DNA of 64,000 nucleotides from Streptomyces iakyrus (GCF_000717055.1 NZ_JNXI01000004.1:511877-575876); one strand, 5' to 3'; positions 1 through 8,586 are shown, counted from the stretch's first letter. Notes: generated by a model from the sequence alone, not told the origin. Numbers and translations: made by a program.

Positions 1-182
1 ACGCCTTCGAAGGGCAGTCCTTCCATGGCGCCCACCTCCACTTCGACGCCCAGACCGCTGATGTCGACGCCCGCCGGAGCGACGACCTGCATCACCCGGA
101 TCCCGGACGCGTCGTCTCCCGACAGCAGTACGACCAGCCGCCGCTCGTCGAACTCGACCCACCAGACTTCGCCACGTTGCAC
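1..182 (-). CDS. PemK/MazF-like toxin, 3' end outside window
   Basis: The reverse strand from a GTG at 182 reads V-Q-R-G-E-V-W-W-V-E-F-D-E-R-R, the opening of a PemK/MazF-type endoribonuclease (SH3-like barrel; the family cleaves mRNA). About 60 residues are visible, ending in G-A-M-E-G-L-P-F-E-G before the window edge, so completeness cannot be judged. No antitoxin gene is visible on the start side; the sequence beyond it is an IS701-type transposase stub on the opposite strand. A second, broken copy lies at 37779-38058. The family call is by N-terminal resemblance only. Confidence 0.7.
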   Translation of the reverse strand, partial: MQRGEVWWVEFDERRLVVLLSGDDASGIRVMQVVAPAGVDISGLGVEVEVGAMEGLPFEG

Positions 183-234
183 ATGTCCTCCTGACACCGG
201 ACGGCAGACGGACGCCGCGCGACCCTGACGCGCT

Positions 235-355
235 GTGGAGACGGTGCGGCCACCGTTGATCATTCGGTGTGTGACAACTGAAGATCATGCGATGGCCGCA
301 GGTCACAGCGTAGACCCTGCCCGCCGGCAGGAGGCGTTCGAGGGCCTGATGAGGG
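235..355 (+). mobile_element. Stub of an IS701-type transposase gene (5' end only)
   Basis: After a shared leader (GTGCGGCCACCGTTGATCAT at 244-263) an ATG at 292 opens M-A-A-G-H-S-V-D-P-A-R-R-Q-E-A-F-E-G-L-M. This closely matches the better-preserved stub at 38145, whose continuation resembles the N-terminal region of IS701-type transposases. Similarity to that copy ends near 351, after which the sequence is the 3' flank of the FAD oxidoreductase gene. Only about 20 codons remain, so it is a fossil. The element's right end is not visible. Confidence 0.55.
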
Positions 356-379
356 CCTCGGGCTGCGCGATGTCACGGC

Positions 380-2140
380 TCAGCCGACGTCGAAGACGTT
401 CGGCAGGCGGAGGCGGTACCGGGTGCGGTCGTGCCGCTTGAACGCCTCCAGCTCGGGGGCCCGGTACAAGGGGGTGACCGTGCAACGCTCGGCGGTCGAG
501 CCGGTCTCTTCCAGGAGGGCGTTGACGGCCTGGCGGGCCGAGGAGTTGGCGCCCTCCATGGTGGCCAGGTCGATGGGCACGGCCACGTAGTCGCCGGCCA
601 GGAAGAGGTTGGGGATCCTCGTGGCCGACCGCGGGCGGTGGTGGAAGGTCCCCACCGGATGGATCAGCAGTTGCTCCTCGTTGACCGGGTGCGGAGTGCC
701 CAGTCCGTCCACGGCCGGATCGAGGAACCAGGAGTGCAGCACGGAGTCCTTCAGGACCGTACGGCCGCTGTCGTTGAGCGCCGCCTTCAACTGCGCCCAC
801 ACCTCGCGGGCGACTTCGGTACGGGTGCACTGCTTGGCCGTCTTGCCGTACAGGATGCCCGGGCGGTCCCACTCGGAGACGTCCACGGACAGGCAGTCCG
901 CGACCGTGCCGTCGCCGAAGTCGGCCGGGAAGTCGTGGCCCGGCCAGTGCTGGGCCTGGGCGATCGCGGTCAGCGACCACGGGGAGTCGATGAGGTCCAG
1001 GTGGCCGTGCAGGATCGGCGTGCGTTCGGTCAGATAGAACTGGATGCCGGTCATCCAGTCCGTCTCCAGCCGGTCACACGCGGCCAGCTGGGGGTCCGCG
1101 GCGCGTACGGCGGAGTTCCAGGTGCGGCGGGCGTGCTCGACCGGCATCGCCGAGATGTAGTGGTCGGCGGTGACCGTCCGGCGCGTGCCCTGGGGGTCCT
1201 CCACCACGGCCCCGGCGATCACACCCCCGCCCAGGGTCAGGTCCCGCACGGTCCAGCCGACGCGGAACTCGACCCCGAGTGACTCCAGGTACGTCACCCA
1301 GGGGTCGATCCAGGCCTCGTTGGTGGGCGCGTTGAGGATCCGGTCCAGTGGTCCGTCCGCGCCCCGACCGAGGAGATTGAAGGCGAAGGCCTCCAGCAGG
1401 GTGGCGACCGTACGGGTGCTGGCCTCCTCCGCCTTGGTGGCCGCGATGTTGCGGGTGATGCCGACGGCGAGGATCCGCTGGTAGTCGTAGGACATCCGTC
1501 CGGCCCGTACGAAATCCCACCACGGCGTCCGCTCCCACACCTCGTCACGGCGCTCGTCGCAGCTCGTGAGGAAGACCAGGAAGCGGTTGGCGAAGTAGAG
1601 GGCCTCGTGGAGGGGGAGGTTGAAGGCCGTGTCCAGGACGGAGGTGAAGGCGCGGCGGATCTCGTCGGGGGTGAGTTCGGCCGGGGTGTTGCCGGGCCAG
1701 GGGAGCGGTATCCGGATGTCCTCACGGCCGCCCGACCGGGCGAACAGCATCTCCTTGGGGGCGACGAGGTTGTCGTGGACGCCGCCCGGGTTGCCGGGGA
1801 ACGGGATGCGCCGCATGGTGTCGGGCAGGTTGTGGTAGATGCCGGGGATGAAACGGAAGCCGTGCTCCCCGGGCAGGGGGCGGCGCCCGCCCGTGCCGCT
1901 GCCCGGTACGTCCATGCTGCGGGCCTTGCCGCCCAGCGCCTTGCGCTCGTAGACCGTGACCCGGAAGCCGCGTTCGGCGAGTTCGTGTGCGGCCGTGAGC
2001 CCTGCGACGCCCCCGCCCAGTACGGCCACGCTCTGTGCCACCGCGGCGTTCTCGGCCGAGGCCCGCTGAGCCGTCCCGAGGGCGAGCCCGCCGGTGGCCG
2101 CGGCGGTACCCAGGAATCTTCTGCGCGTGGTGCCGCTCAT
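380..2140 (-). CDS. Tat-exported FAD-dependent amine-oxidase-fold oxidoreductase
   Basis: 586 residues. The N-terminus carries a twin-arginine signal (R-R-R-F-L-G at 6-11 plus a short Ala-rich h-region), so the folded, FAD-loaded enzyme is probably exported. A Rossmann FAD site (L-G-G-G-V-A-G, 41-47) and the C-terminal F-L-A-G-D-Y plus M-E-G-A segment place it with phytoene desaturase/HpnE-like flavin enzymes; G-E-H-G-F-R-F near 90 is typical of the group. The substrate is not predictable. It stands alone on the minus strand, 176 bp from the small secreted-protein gene. Start ATG at 2140 is preceded by a run of A/G on the coding strand (GGTAAGGGGTAG). Confidence 0.85.
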   Translation of the reverse strand: MSGTTRRRFLGTAAATGGLALGTAQRASAENAAVAQSVAVLGGGVAGLTAAHELAERGFRVTVYERKALGGKARSMDVPGSGTGGRRPLPGEHGFRFIPGIYHNLPDTMRRIPFPGNPGGVHDNLVAPKEMLFARSGGREDIRIPLPWPGNTPAELTPDEIRRAFTSVLDTAFNLPLHEALYFANRFLVFLTSCDERRDEVWERTPWWDFVRAGRMSYDYQRILAVGITRNIAATKAEEASTRTVATLLEAFAFNLLGRGADGPLDRILNAPTNEAWIDPWVTYLESLGVEFRVGWTVRDLTLGGGVIAGAVVEDPQGTRRTVTADHYISAMPVEHARRTWNSAVRAADPQLAACDRLETDWMTGIQFYLTERTPILHGHLDLIDSPWSLTAIAQAQHWPGHDFPADFGDGTVADCLSVDVSEWDRPGILYGKTAKQCTRTEVAREVWAQLKAALNDSGRTVLKDSVLHSWFLDPAVDGLGTPHPVNEEQLLIHPVGTFHHRPRSATRIPNLFLAGDYVAVPIDLATMEGANSSARQAVNALLEETGSTAERCTVTPLYRAPELEAFKRHDRTRYRLRLPNVFDVG

Positions 2141-2316
2141 CTCTACCCCTTACCGTCGGTAACATCGGCGCACGAGGATAGGGGCGGGGCGGCCAACCCG
2201 GAAGGCGCGACGCGGCCTTGGCTTGATGCCGCCGCACCCGGCGGCGTGCAGAAGGCCGGGCCACCACAGCCGCCGCGAAGCGCGGCAGGGGGATGTGATG
2301 GCCCGGCTGGAGGGGG

Positions 2317-2766
2317 TCAGCGGGTGAAGGTGACCCGGTGCTCCTTCAGGGAACCGCAGTTGGAGCCGTACACCTGCACGTACGTGTTGGCGATGCTGCC
2401 GCCCCAGTCGACGCAGTGGCCCTTGCCGTAGGCGTACGCCGGTCCGGCGTACGACGTGAACAGGCCCTCGTCGTAGTGGCTCTCCTCGGTGTCCGGCACG
2501 TAGATCCAGGCGGACATGTTCACGGCCGTGCCGGGGTTGTTGCGGATGGTCGCGACGCAGTTCTTGCCGTTGGAGGCGTTGTAGGTCAGGTAGACGGTCC
2601 CCAGCGAGCCGACGGTCGCCTTGTTGACCGTCTTGTAGCTGCTCCCGCAGACCTTCTGCGGTGTGGTGTTGGGCGCCGCTGAGGCCGGCGACGCCAGGGC
2701 GGTCATGGTTCCCACCGACAGCGCCGCCGCGGCGGATGCGGCCAGGACGGAACGGGTGAATCGCAT
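2317..2766 (-). CDS. Small secreted protein, spore-associated protein A-like
   Basis: 149 residues from the ATG at 2766, chosen because AAGGGGGAAAT sits directly upstream and because it begins a classic Sec signal (M-R-F-T-R-S-V, Ala-rich core, A-S-A-A cleavage region near residue 30). The mature part is about 118 residues with paired cysteines (V-C-G-S-S-Y, K-N-C-V-A, H-C-V-D-W, S-N-C-G-S), suggesting two disulfides in a compact beta-rich fold. The pattern V-Y-L-T-Y-N followed by G-K-N-C-V resembles Streptomyces proteins annotated spore-associated protein A. Function is unknown; the family link is from memory of such sequences. Confidence 0.7.
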   Translation of the reverse strand: MRFTRSVLAASAAAALSVGTMTALASPASAAPNTTPQKVCGSSYKTVNKATVGSLGTVYLTYNASNGKNCVATIRNNPGTAVNMSAWIYVPDTEESHYDEGLFTSYAGPAYAYGKGHCVDWGGSIANTYVQVYGSNCGSLKEHRVTFTR

Positions 2767-3113
2767 ATTTCCCCCTTGCAACTCTTCGAGGTGGTTGCTC
2801 CTGCATGGTGTGACCCTCGGGGCATGCAAAGGGTTGTGCGTCAGTTCGCAGGAAAACCAGGGGAGTTGAGGATGAGCGCGGGCGGAGAGGGCGCGCCGTC
2901 ACGGTGAGTGCCCGAGCGTTCCCACTCCTCGTCCCCTTTATTCGCGGGTCACGTGGGGCACACGCGAGATCCAGAGGATCTGTGCAGGGGTATCACACAG
3001 GCTGCACACCGCCCTTCCAAAGTCTCGTTAGCGTTACGGCTCGATCCCACGTGCGAACGTGACCAGGCCGCGGCCGGCGAGCCGCCGGAACAGCCAGATC
3101 GGGAAAACCACAC
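2767..3113. other. 347-bp intergenic region between divergent genes
   Basis: This gap separates the minus-strand secreted-protein gene from the plus-strand SCO2400-like gene. Two CACGTG hexamers occur (about 2949 and 3051), one in each half. No open frame with Streptomyces-like codon bias, no hairpin terminator and no RNA gene could be made out. It presumably holds both promoters. Confidence 0.4.
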
Positions 3114-4046
3114 ATGGACTACTGCTCGTCGTGCCGTCGGCACCTCAACGGCGCCCTGGTCTGCCCGGGGTGCGGCGCCTACGCCCCGGACATCGACCCC
3201 CGTGCCGTCGAAGACCGGCCCGGCCCGGCCCCCGCGCCCGTCACGGCCCCGGGCGGACCGGCCACGTGGGAGTACCCGGCCGCCACCGGAACCTGGCACG
3301 ACGGCACCCTGTGGGACGAGACCCGCGCGCGTGCGCAGGAGGGCCCCGGCTCCGGCCCGTCCGACGCGTACGACTCCCCGGACACGGACACGGACACGGC
3401 CGCCGACACGGCCGAAGGCTTCAAGGCCCGGCCGCAGGGGCGGGCGGCCCGGCGTCGCCAGCTGGCCCGCTGGAAGAAGAACCAGCGCCGGGCCGTGGTC
3501 GCGACGGCGGTCGCGCTCGTCGGAGGCGGACTGACCGTCGCCGCGATGAACGGGAACGCCAAGCCCGGCGTGCAGGCGGCCACGACGCCGCAGGACACGA
3601 CCATGGGCGGCTCCGTGGGAGAGGCGCCCACGTATGCCGAACCGACCTCCAGGCAGGCCGACACCCCCCGCTCCGAGGCCACCCCCACCGCTCCGTCGCG
3701 CGCCGACCGGGCCTCGCGTCACCAGCAGTCCCGGGCCGCCGACCCCCGCACCGCGCCGGCCGGCACGCGGACGGACGCGGCCGCCGCGCCCCGCGAGCTG
3801 CCGCTGACGACCCCGCCCCGGCGCAAGACCGTCACCGACACCGTCGACACGGCCACCGGCGACGCCGCTTCCGCCGCGTCGGACGCCACCGAGCCGGCGA
3901 CGGCGCCGGCCGCCGGGTCGGGCTCGGACGCGCAGCAGCCGACGTCCCCCTCGACACCCCCGCCCGCGGCGAGCACTCCGCCCGAGACGTCTCCCTCGGA
4001 CACCAAGCCCAAGGAACTCTGCCTGCTGGTCATCTGCCTCGGCTGA
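3114..4046 (+). CDS. SCO2400-family zinc-ribbon membrane protein
   Basis: 310 residues. The N-terminus M-D-Y-C-S-S-C-R-R-H-L plus C-P-G-C-G is a two-CxxC zinc ribbon. It is followed by an acidic Pro-rich stretch, a basic patch, one membrane segment at about 125-143, and a long Ala/Pro/Thr/Ser-rich disordered outer part. The last residues are the short hydrophobic Cys-containing tail C-L-L-V-I-C-L-G. The N-terminus and tail match what I recall of the actinomycete SCO2400 family, whose role is unknown. Zinc ribbon inside, disordered tail outside suggests a signalling or anchoring role (inference). The neighbouring FHA-like/kinase pair is on the same strand, but a hairpin at 4052-4078 may separate transcription. 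Confidence 0.75.
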   Translation: MDYCSSCRRHLNGALVCPGCGAYAPDIDPRAVEDRPGPAPAPVTAPGGPATWEYPAATGTWHDGTLWDETRARAQEGPGSGPSDAYDSPDTDTDTAADTAEGFKARPQGRAARRRQLARWKKNQRRAVVATAVALVGGGLTVAAMNGNAKPGVQAATTPQDTTMGGSVGEAPTYAEPTSRQADTPRSEATPTAPSRADRASRHQQSRAADPRTAPAGTRTDAAAAPRELPLTTPPRRKTVTDTVDTATGDAASAASDATEPATAPAAGSGSDAQQPTSPSTPPPAASTPPETSPSDTKPKELCLLVICLG

Positions 4047-4051
4047 GGGCA

Positions 4052-4078
4052 CGCGGCCGCCGGTAACCGGTGGCCGCG
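4052..4078 (+). terminator. Hairpin after the SCO2400-like gene
   Basis: CGCGGCCGCCGG and CCGGTGGCCGCG pair with one mismatch around a three-base TAA loop, six bases after the stop codon. There is no U-tract, as is usual for Streptomyces. It could equally pause or attenuate read-through into the FHA-like gene. Confidence 0.5.
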
Positions 4079-4251
4079 CGCAGCCGCCCCGCAGGACCGG
4101 AACCGTGAGGACCCGTACGACCGTCTCCGAGCTCGTCGCGCAGCGCCGGGAAACCGCCCCCCGAGGCGGCCCCGCCGGCTCCGCGGCAAGCGGAAGCCGA
4201 CCGTACAATCCTCGCGACCAAATCGGGGGCGACATCAGCGGGGGAGTCCGC

Positions 4252-5049
4252 GTGGAAACGATCATCGTGCAGTTGCCCGGCACCACCCAGTGGGGTGCGG
4301 AGGAGACGGGCAGTCCCGAACTGATCCACCTGGGACCGGGGGACATCGCGGACTTCGGACGCGGCGGAGCGGGAGTGCGTATCGTGCTCACCGACCCCGG
4401 AATCTCCCGCCGGGCCGGGCAACTGGAAGCAGCGGGCGACTACTGGCGGCTGTCCAACTTCAGCCGCAGCGTGTCGTACGTGGTGGAGAACCTGGAGGGG
4501 GCGGGCGAGTACCTCACCGTCGCACCCGGGCGGCTCGGGGCGCCCGTGCCCTTCGAGTTCTCCCGTGTGGTGCTGCCCGCTCTGTCCGGCACCGCCACCT
4601 TCAAGGTGTTCGCACCCCAGCACGCCTATCTCGGCGAGCAGTCGGTCCCCGGCGGCGGCGAACAGACCGTCCACCCCTTCGCCCTGGACCCGACGTCGAA
4701 GTACTTCCTCGTCCTGGTCGCCCTGTGCGAACCCCGCCTGCGCGACCCCTCCGACGCGGCACTGCCCGGCGTCGGCCAGATCGTGGAGCGGCTGCGGCCC
4801 CTGGAGTCCTGCCGGGACCTGACCCGCTCCGCGGTCAACTACCACATCGACTACCTGGCCTTCGCCAAACTGCGCCTGGACCTCGGCGAGGAAGCGGCGA
4901 CCGCGGCCGACGGCGGCCGCACCGGCGCCAAGCGCACCCGGCTCGCCTCCGTCGCCCTGCGCTTTGGTCTGGTCGGTGAGGAGCACCTCGGCCTGCTGCC
5001 GCCCCGCGGTGCGGCCCGCCTCACCGACCAGCAGGAGGCCCGCGCATGA
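4252..5049 (+). CDS. FHA-like protein coupled to a Ser/Thr kinase
   Basis: 265 residues from a GTG at 4252, chosen over an upstream GTG at 4105 because GGGGAG lies five bases before it and similarity starts there. Residues about 35-80 run G-R-G...V-R-I-V-L-T-D-P-G-I-S-R-R followed by W-R-L-S-N-F-S, which fits an FHA fold (GR, SR and N-x-S loop residues) that would bind phosphothreonine. The C-terminal half includes a helical region (A-V-N-Y-H-I-D-Y-L-A-F-A-K-L-R) probably part of a DNA-binding or docking bundle. Its stop overlaps the kinase start (ATGA at 5046), so the two are made together; it is likely a kinase partner or substrate reader. FHA assignment is by motif only. Confidence 0.65.
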   Translation: METIIVQLPGTTQWGAEETGSPELIHLGPGDIADFGRGGAGVRIVLTDPGISRRAGQLEAAGDYWRLSNFSRSVSYVVENLEGAGEYLTVAPGRLGAPVPFEFSRVVLPALSGTATFKVFAPQHAYLGEQSVPGGGEQTVHPFALDPTSKYFLVLVALCEPRLRDPSDAALPGVGQIVERLRPLESCRDLTRSAVNYHIDYLAFAKLRLDLGEEAATAADGGRTGAKRTRLASVALRFGLVGEEHLGLLPPRGAARLTDQQEARA

Positions 5050-6605
5050 CGACGCCCGAGGAACGGGACGACGAACTGGAAGCGCCCCGCCCGCCTGGGC
5101 TGCCGGAGGGCTTCCGCATCGAGGGCTGGGAAGTGGGCGCGGTCATCGGCTCCGGCGGCTGGGGAACCGTGTACGAGGCCCGGACGGTCACCGACGGCTC
5201 GCCCGTCGCCGTGAAGGTGCTCCCGACCGGAGCCCTGGGGCCCGGGCAGCGCGCGGCGCTCGGTGAACTCGTGGCGCGCGAGGTCCGGTTCAGCGCGGAG
5301 GCCGACCACCCCCACCTCGTCCGCACCCACGCCGTGTGCACCGTCGAGGTGCCGGAACTGCCCGCCCTGGACGGCGCCATCGCGCTGGTCATGGACCGGG
5401 CCGAGGCCAGCCTGAAAGACGTACTGGACGCCGCCGGGACGGGCGGGCCGATCGCGGACGCCGACCGCGTCCTGCGCGGAGTCGCCGCCGGACTGGCCCA
5501 CATGCACGACGCCGGCTGGGTGCACGGCGACCTCAAACCCGCCAACGTGCTGCTGGGCCCCGACGGCGAGGTGTGGCTGGCCGACTTCGGTCTCGCCGCC
5601 GAACTCGACGGCACCCACGCCCACTTGCCGCCGCTCGGCACCCTCGACCACCTGCCGCCCGAGTGGTGGTCCCAGCGCACCGGCACCCAGGGCGCCGTCG
5701 TCCGGCCCACCGCCGACATCTGGGCCTTCGGCGTCCTCGCCCACCAGGTCCTCACCGGCGGACTCCACCCCTTCCCGGGCGCGACGGCCCGGGCCCGCTC
5801 GCTCGTCGCCCAGACCTACGCACGCGGCACCGCGCCCCTGCGGCTCGACGCCGGCCTCGACGAGGACATGCGCCGCCTGATCGCCGACTGCCTGGCCCCG
5901 GACCACGCCGCCCGGCTCCCGCACACGGCCGGCAGCGTCGCCGCCCGGGTCGAGGCCGTCACCGCCGGTCCGCACCGCCGCCGAAGACGGATGCCCGTTC
6001 TCGCAGCCGGGCTCGTCGTCCTGACCGCCGCCGCGGCCGCCGGGGCGGCACTGCTCGGTGGCGGAGGCGAAGGCGGCCTCACCCAGGACGACGAACGCGA
6101 CAGGGGCACCCCCACGGTCACCGGTACACCCAGCCCGCTCGCCGGTGAGATCCCCGAGAACTCCGACGTACCCGAGGCGCTGCGCCCCGTCATCGCCCGC
6201 GCGGCCCACCGCTGCACAGACGAGGAGATCACGCCCGCCCTGCTCGCCGCGCTGATCAAGGCGGAGAGCGACTTCGACCCCAAGGCCTCCCGCCCGGAGA
6301 GCGAGGAGTACGGCATCGCCATGTGGACACCGTCGGTGTTCCGGGCGTGGGCCGTCGACGGGGACGGCGACGGCGACAAGGACCACATGTCGCCACCGGA
6401 CGCGATCTCCACCATGAGCCTGTACGTGTGCTGGCTCGACCAGCGCTTCAAGCAGGCGGGGCTGCCGAAGAAGGACCTGCCCGCGCTCGTCGCGGCCGGC
6501 TACCGCACCAGTGACCGCACGGTCATCGAGGAGCGGGGCGTGCCGGAGCGGGTGCGGCCGCACGTGGACAAGGTGATGCGCTACCTCGCCGAGTACGAGG
6601 GCTGA
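5046..6605 (+). CDS. Membrane Ser/Thr kinase fused to an extracellular transglycosylase-like (SLT) domain
   Basis: 519 residues. The cytoplasmic kinase domain spans about 25-305: glycine loop G-S-G-G-W-G (35-40), ATP lysine K57, catalytic loop H-G-D-L-K-P-A-N (160-167), D-F-G (180-182) and P-P-E-W replacing APE. The HRD arginine is glycine, so it is a non-RD kinase and may not need activation-loop phosphorylation. A basic stretch and one membrane helix (317-338) follow. Outside, residues about 370-519 look like a lysozyme-fold SLT domain: I-K-A-E-S-D-F-D-P with candidate catalytic E407, then Y-G-I-A-M-W-T-P in the place of the family's G-I-A-Q-F-x-P. Actinobacterial PknB-type kinases normally sense peptidoglycan with PASTA repeats; here an enzyme-like domain may take that role (inference). 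Confidence 0.85.
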   Translation: MTTPEERDDELEAPRPPGLPEGFRIEGWEVGAVIGSGGWGTVYEARTVTDGSPVAVKVLPTGALGPGQRAALGELVAREVRFSAEADHPHLVRTHAVCTVEVPELPALDGAIALVMDRAEASLKDVLDAAGTGGPIADADRVLRGVAAGLAHMHDAGWVHGDLKPANVLLGPDGEVWLADFGLAAELDGTHAHLPPLGTLDHLPPEWWSQRTGTQGAVVRPTADIWAFGVLAHQVLTGGLHPFPGATARARSLVAQTYARGTAPLRLDAGLDEDMRRLIADCLAPDHAARLPHTAGSVAARVEAVTAGPHRRRRRMPVLAAGLVVLTAAAAAGAALLGGGGEGGLTQDDERDRGTPTVTGTPSPLAGEIPENSDVPEALRPVIARAAHRCTDEEITPALLAALIKAESDFDPKASRPESEEYGIAMWTPSVFRAWAVDGDGDGDKDHMSPPDAISTMSLYVCWLDQRFKQAGLPKKDLPALVAAGYRTSDRTVIEERGVPERVRPHVDKVMRYLAEYEG

Positions 6606-6617
6606 GCGGCACGAACG

Positions 6618-6655
6618 CGAGCGGTGGACGGAGCCGCAGCCCCGCCCACCGCTCG
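6618..6655. terminator. Bidirectional hairpin between convergent genes
   Basis: CGAGCGGTGG (6618-6627) pairs exactly with CCACCGCTCG (6646-6655) around an 18-base GC-rich loop. It lies 12 bases past the kinase stop and 13 bases before the stop of the convergent hydrolase gene, so it can end both transcripts. Confidence 0.65.
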
Positions 6656-6668
6656 TCCCCCGTTCCCG

Positions 6669-7853
6669 TCACGGCCGCGGCGAGCCGCACTCCGGGACGT
6701 TCGGCAGCCGGTTGTCCGGCGAGCTGATGTAGATGTTGGAGATGTAGCCCCCGTACTGGGGCAGATAGGCCCACCAGTCGTTGGTGTAGGGCGGCACACT
6801 GACCACCTCGCCCCGGGTCTGGCAGCCGACCAGCACCTCGACACCGGCGGGGAGCCGGGTGATCCGCTCGTCGCCCGTGGCCGGTCCCCTGCGGACGTTG
6901 ACGAGTTCCCCCCAGGTGCCGAACCAGGTCCCGGAGGGCCGTACCCCGCCCGGCACGTTCAGCGAGCGGGTCAGCCGGCCGATGTCGGTGTAGGCCTTGC
7001 CGTACGTCGTGCCGGTCGCGTGCAGGGTCAGTACGGCCACGATCGTGCGGTCGTTCGCGCCCACCGTGCCGGTGGTGTGCAGCGCGGGGCGGGTGAGGTC
7101 TACGGCGGCCGCACGGGGAGCGGCGGCCGTCTGCGCGGCCGTCTCCGCGGGCGTCGCCTGGGAGCCGCACGTGCCCTTGGCGAACTTCCCGGACCAGCCC
7201 TGCTTGACCGCCCAGGGCCGGTCGAACGACCCGGCGATGCCGAAGTGCTGGTCGAAGTGGTCGGTGGCCGAACAACGGGTGGAGCGGCTCAGGTTGTCCA
7301 TGATGAAGGTGCGGACGGGCGCGGGTGCCTTCTCCAGGATGTACCGGTAGACGGCCACCGTGTCCCGGGCGGACATGGCCGTGTAGCCCCAGAACCCCGG
7401 GTACTCGGCGGGCGGTGCCACCGTGTCTCGCAGACCGACCTCGGGCCGGTCGAGCATCCGCTTGATGATCGCGGAGCCGCCGTACGTCGACCAGTAGTGG
7501 TTCGCGGCGTCGTCGTCGCTGCCGCGCAGCATCGATTCCAGCCGGGCACGGTCGGCCGCGGGGATGACGTAGTCGGGCCCCCGGTCCCACAGGAAGTCCA
7601 GCGCCAGCAGAAGTTTGACGACCGACGCCGACCGGAACTGCGCACTGTCGTTGACCTGTTCGGTGAACGTGCCGGTCTGGCGGTCGAAGACGGCGACGCC
7701 GGCGGTGACACCGGGCGGAATCTGGGCCGCTGCGGAGCTCTTGATGGCGCCGGCCGCCCCTTCCGTCCGGGGGTGTGCCGCGGCACCGCTCGTGAGTGCC
7801 GCGACCGTGACGACGGCCGCGAGCGCGGCGGCGCCGCGCAGGAGCATGCGCAT
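6669..7853 (-). CDS. Secreted beta-lactamase-fold serine hydrolase with SH3b tail
   Basis: 394 residues with a Sec signal (M-R-M-L-L-R-G, Ala-rich core to about residue 27). The body resembles class A beta-lactamase/PBP-like proteins: S-x-x-K nucleophile motif in R-S-A-S-V-V-K, an SDN-like S-D-D-D-A-A-N, and K-Q-G-W-S-G in place of KTG. The last ~75 residues contain a bacterial SH3 pattern (V-N-V-R-R-G-P, then W-W-A-Y-L-P) that usually binds cell-wall material. A role in peptidoglycan turnover is more likely than antibiotic resistance given the altered KTG and wall-binding tail, though not provable here. Its promoter region contains two copies of an inverted repeat (7935-8005). Confidence 0.75.
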   Translation of the reverse strand: MRMLLRGAAALAAVVTVAALTSGAAAHPRTEGAAGAIKSSAAAQIPPGVTAGVAVFDRQTGTFTEQVNDSAQFRSASVVKLLLALDFLWDRGPDYVIPAADRARLESMLRGSDDDAANHYWSTYGGSAIIKRMLDRPEVGLRDTVAPPAEYPGFWGYTAMSARDTVAVYRYILEKAPAPVRTFIMDNLSRSTRCSATDHFDQHFGIAGSFDRPWAVKQGWSGKFAKGTCGSQATPAETAAQTAAAPRAAAVDLTRPALHTTGTVGANDRTIVAVLTLHATGTTYGKAYTDIGRLTRSLNVPGGVRPSGTWFGTWGELVNVRRGPATGDERITRLPAGVEVLVGCQTRGEVVSVPPYTNDWWAYLPQYGGYISNIYISSPDNRLPNVPECGSPRP

Positions 7854-7934
7854 GGTTGCCCTTCCTGGATGGCCCGGTTGTCCGACGGGACCTCGGCCCG
7901 CGGCAACGGTATGAGCCCGGGCGGGGCGGGCGCT

Positions 7935-8005
7935 CCTGACGGATGTCAGGGCAACCGGGGAGCGGGCGACCTGCGGCTTCGGCTTCGATCCTGATAGATG
8001 TCAGG
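7935..8005. promoter_or_regulatory. Two TetR-type operator candidates, CTGAY-N4-GTCAG
   Basis: CCTGAC GGAT GTCAGG at 7935-7950 is a perfect 6-bp inverted repeat and CCTGAT AGAT GTCAGG at 7990-8005 is a near copy, 55 bp further (about five helical turns). Both lie between the divergent hydrolase (start 7853) and secreted-protein (start 8122) genes. The same core occurs twice at 53016-53055 beside a TetR gene. Confidence 0.6.
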
Positions 8006-8121
8006 TGTCGGTGGTGGGGTGACGACCCTTACGGTCACGACAGCGGGCGGCGGCCGGCACGGGGGCCGGCCGCCGCGCACGACCCGACCACCCCACGGCA
8101 CACGAAAACGAAAGAGGGCTC

Positions 8122-8571
8122 ATGAGCCGCCGATCACTCACGACACTGCTGGCCGCGGGGGGCGCCGCCGCGGTGATGGCGCTCCTTCCGGCCTCCGCCC
8201 ACGCCCAGGCGTTCTCGGGCGGCAACTACGGGCTCTACGGGCAGGAGGGCCAGTACCCCACCACCTCGTTCTGCTCGGGCACGTTCCGGCAGATCGGAGC
8301 CACCAAGTACTTCGAAGGCATGGCACTGAAGTACTTCTACTCCGACAAGTGCGGCTCGTTCGCCCGGATCGAGAACTCCCGGCCCGGCTGCGCGGCCGTA
8401 CTGCAGCGTTCCAACAACGGCACGGGCCGCAACGACGGCTGGGTCTCCGAGACGGTGGACTCCGGCATCAACTACGCCTACACGCAGATGGGCAACAACC
8501 TCAACGGCCGCGTCTCGCGCGCCGTGCTCTCGTGCGACGGCCACGACCTGGTGAACACCGCCTGGTACTGA
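8122..8571 (+). CDS. Small secreted protein of unknown function
   Basis: 149 residues with a Sec signal (M-S-R-R-S-L-T-T, then an Ala-rich core; cleavage near A-H-A-Q-A at about 30). The mature part is about 120 residues, with four cysteines (S-F-C-S-G, D-K-C-G-S, P-G-C-A-A, L-S-C-D-G) and many aromatic and Gly/Asn residues, suggesting a small disulfide-linked beta protein. No family was recognised. The spacing and size resemble the secreted protein at 2317, but the sequences do not align convincingly. GAAAGAGGG precedes the ATG. A long perfect hairpin follows the gene, so it is monocistronic. Confidence 0.75.
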   Translation: MSRRSLTTLLAAGGAAAVMALLPASAHAQAFSGGNYGLYGQEGQYPTTSFCSGTFRQIGATKYFEGMALKYFYSDKCGSFARIENSRPGCAAVLQRSNNGTGRNDGWVSETVDSGINYAYTQMGNNLNGRVSRAVLSCDGHDLVNTAWY

Positions 8572-8586
8572 GCCGCACCACGGCCC

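Noticed and set aside
4105-4251. Upstream GTG start extending the FHA-like protein by 49 residues
   Set aside because: The extension is low-complexity, while the GTG at 4252 has GGGGAG at ideal spacing and begins the conserved part.
6669-7853. Antibiotic-resistance beta-lactamase
   Set aside because: The S-x-x-K is present but KTG is altered and an SH3b wall-binding tail follows; called a beta-lactamase-fold hydrolase instead.
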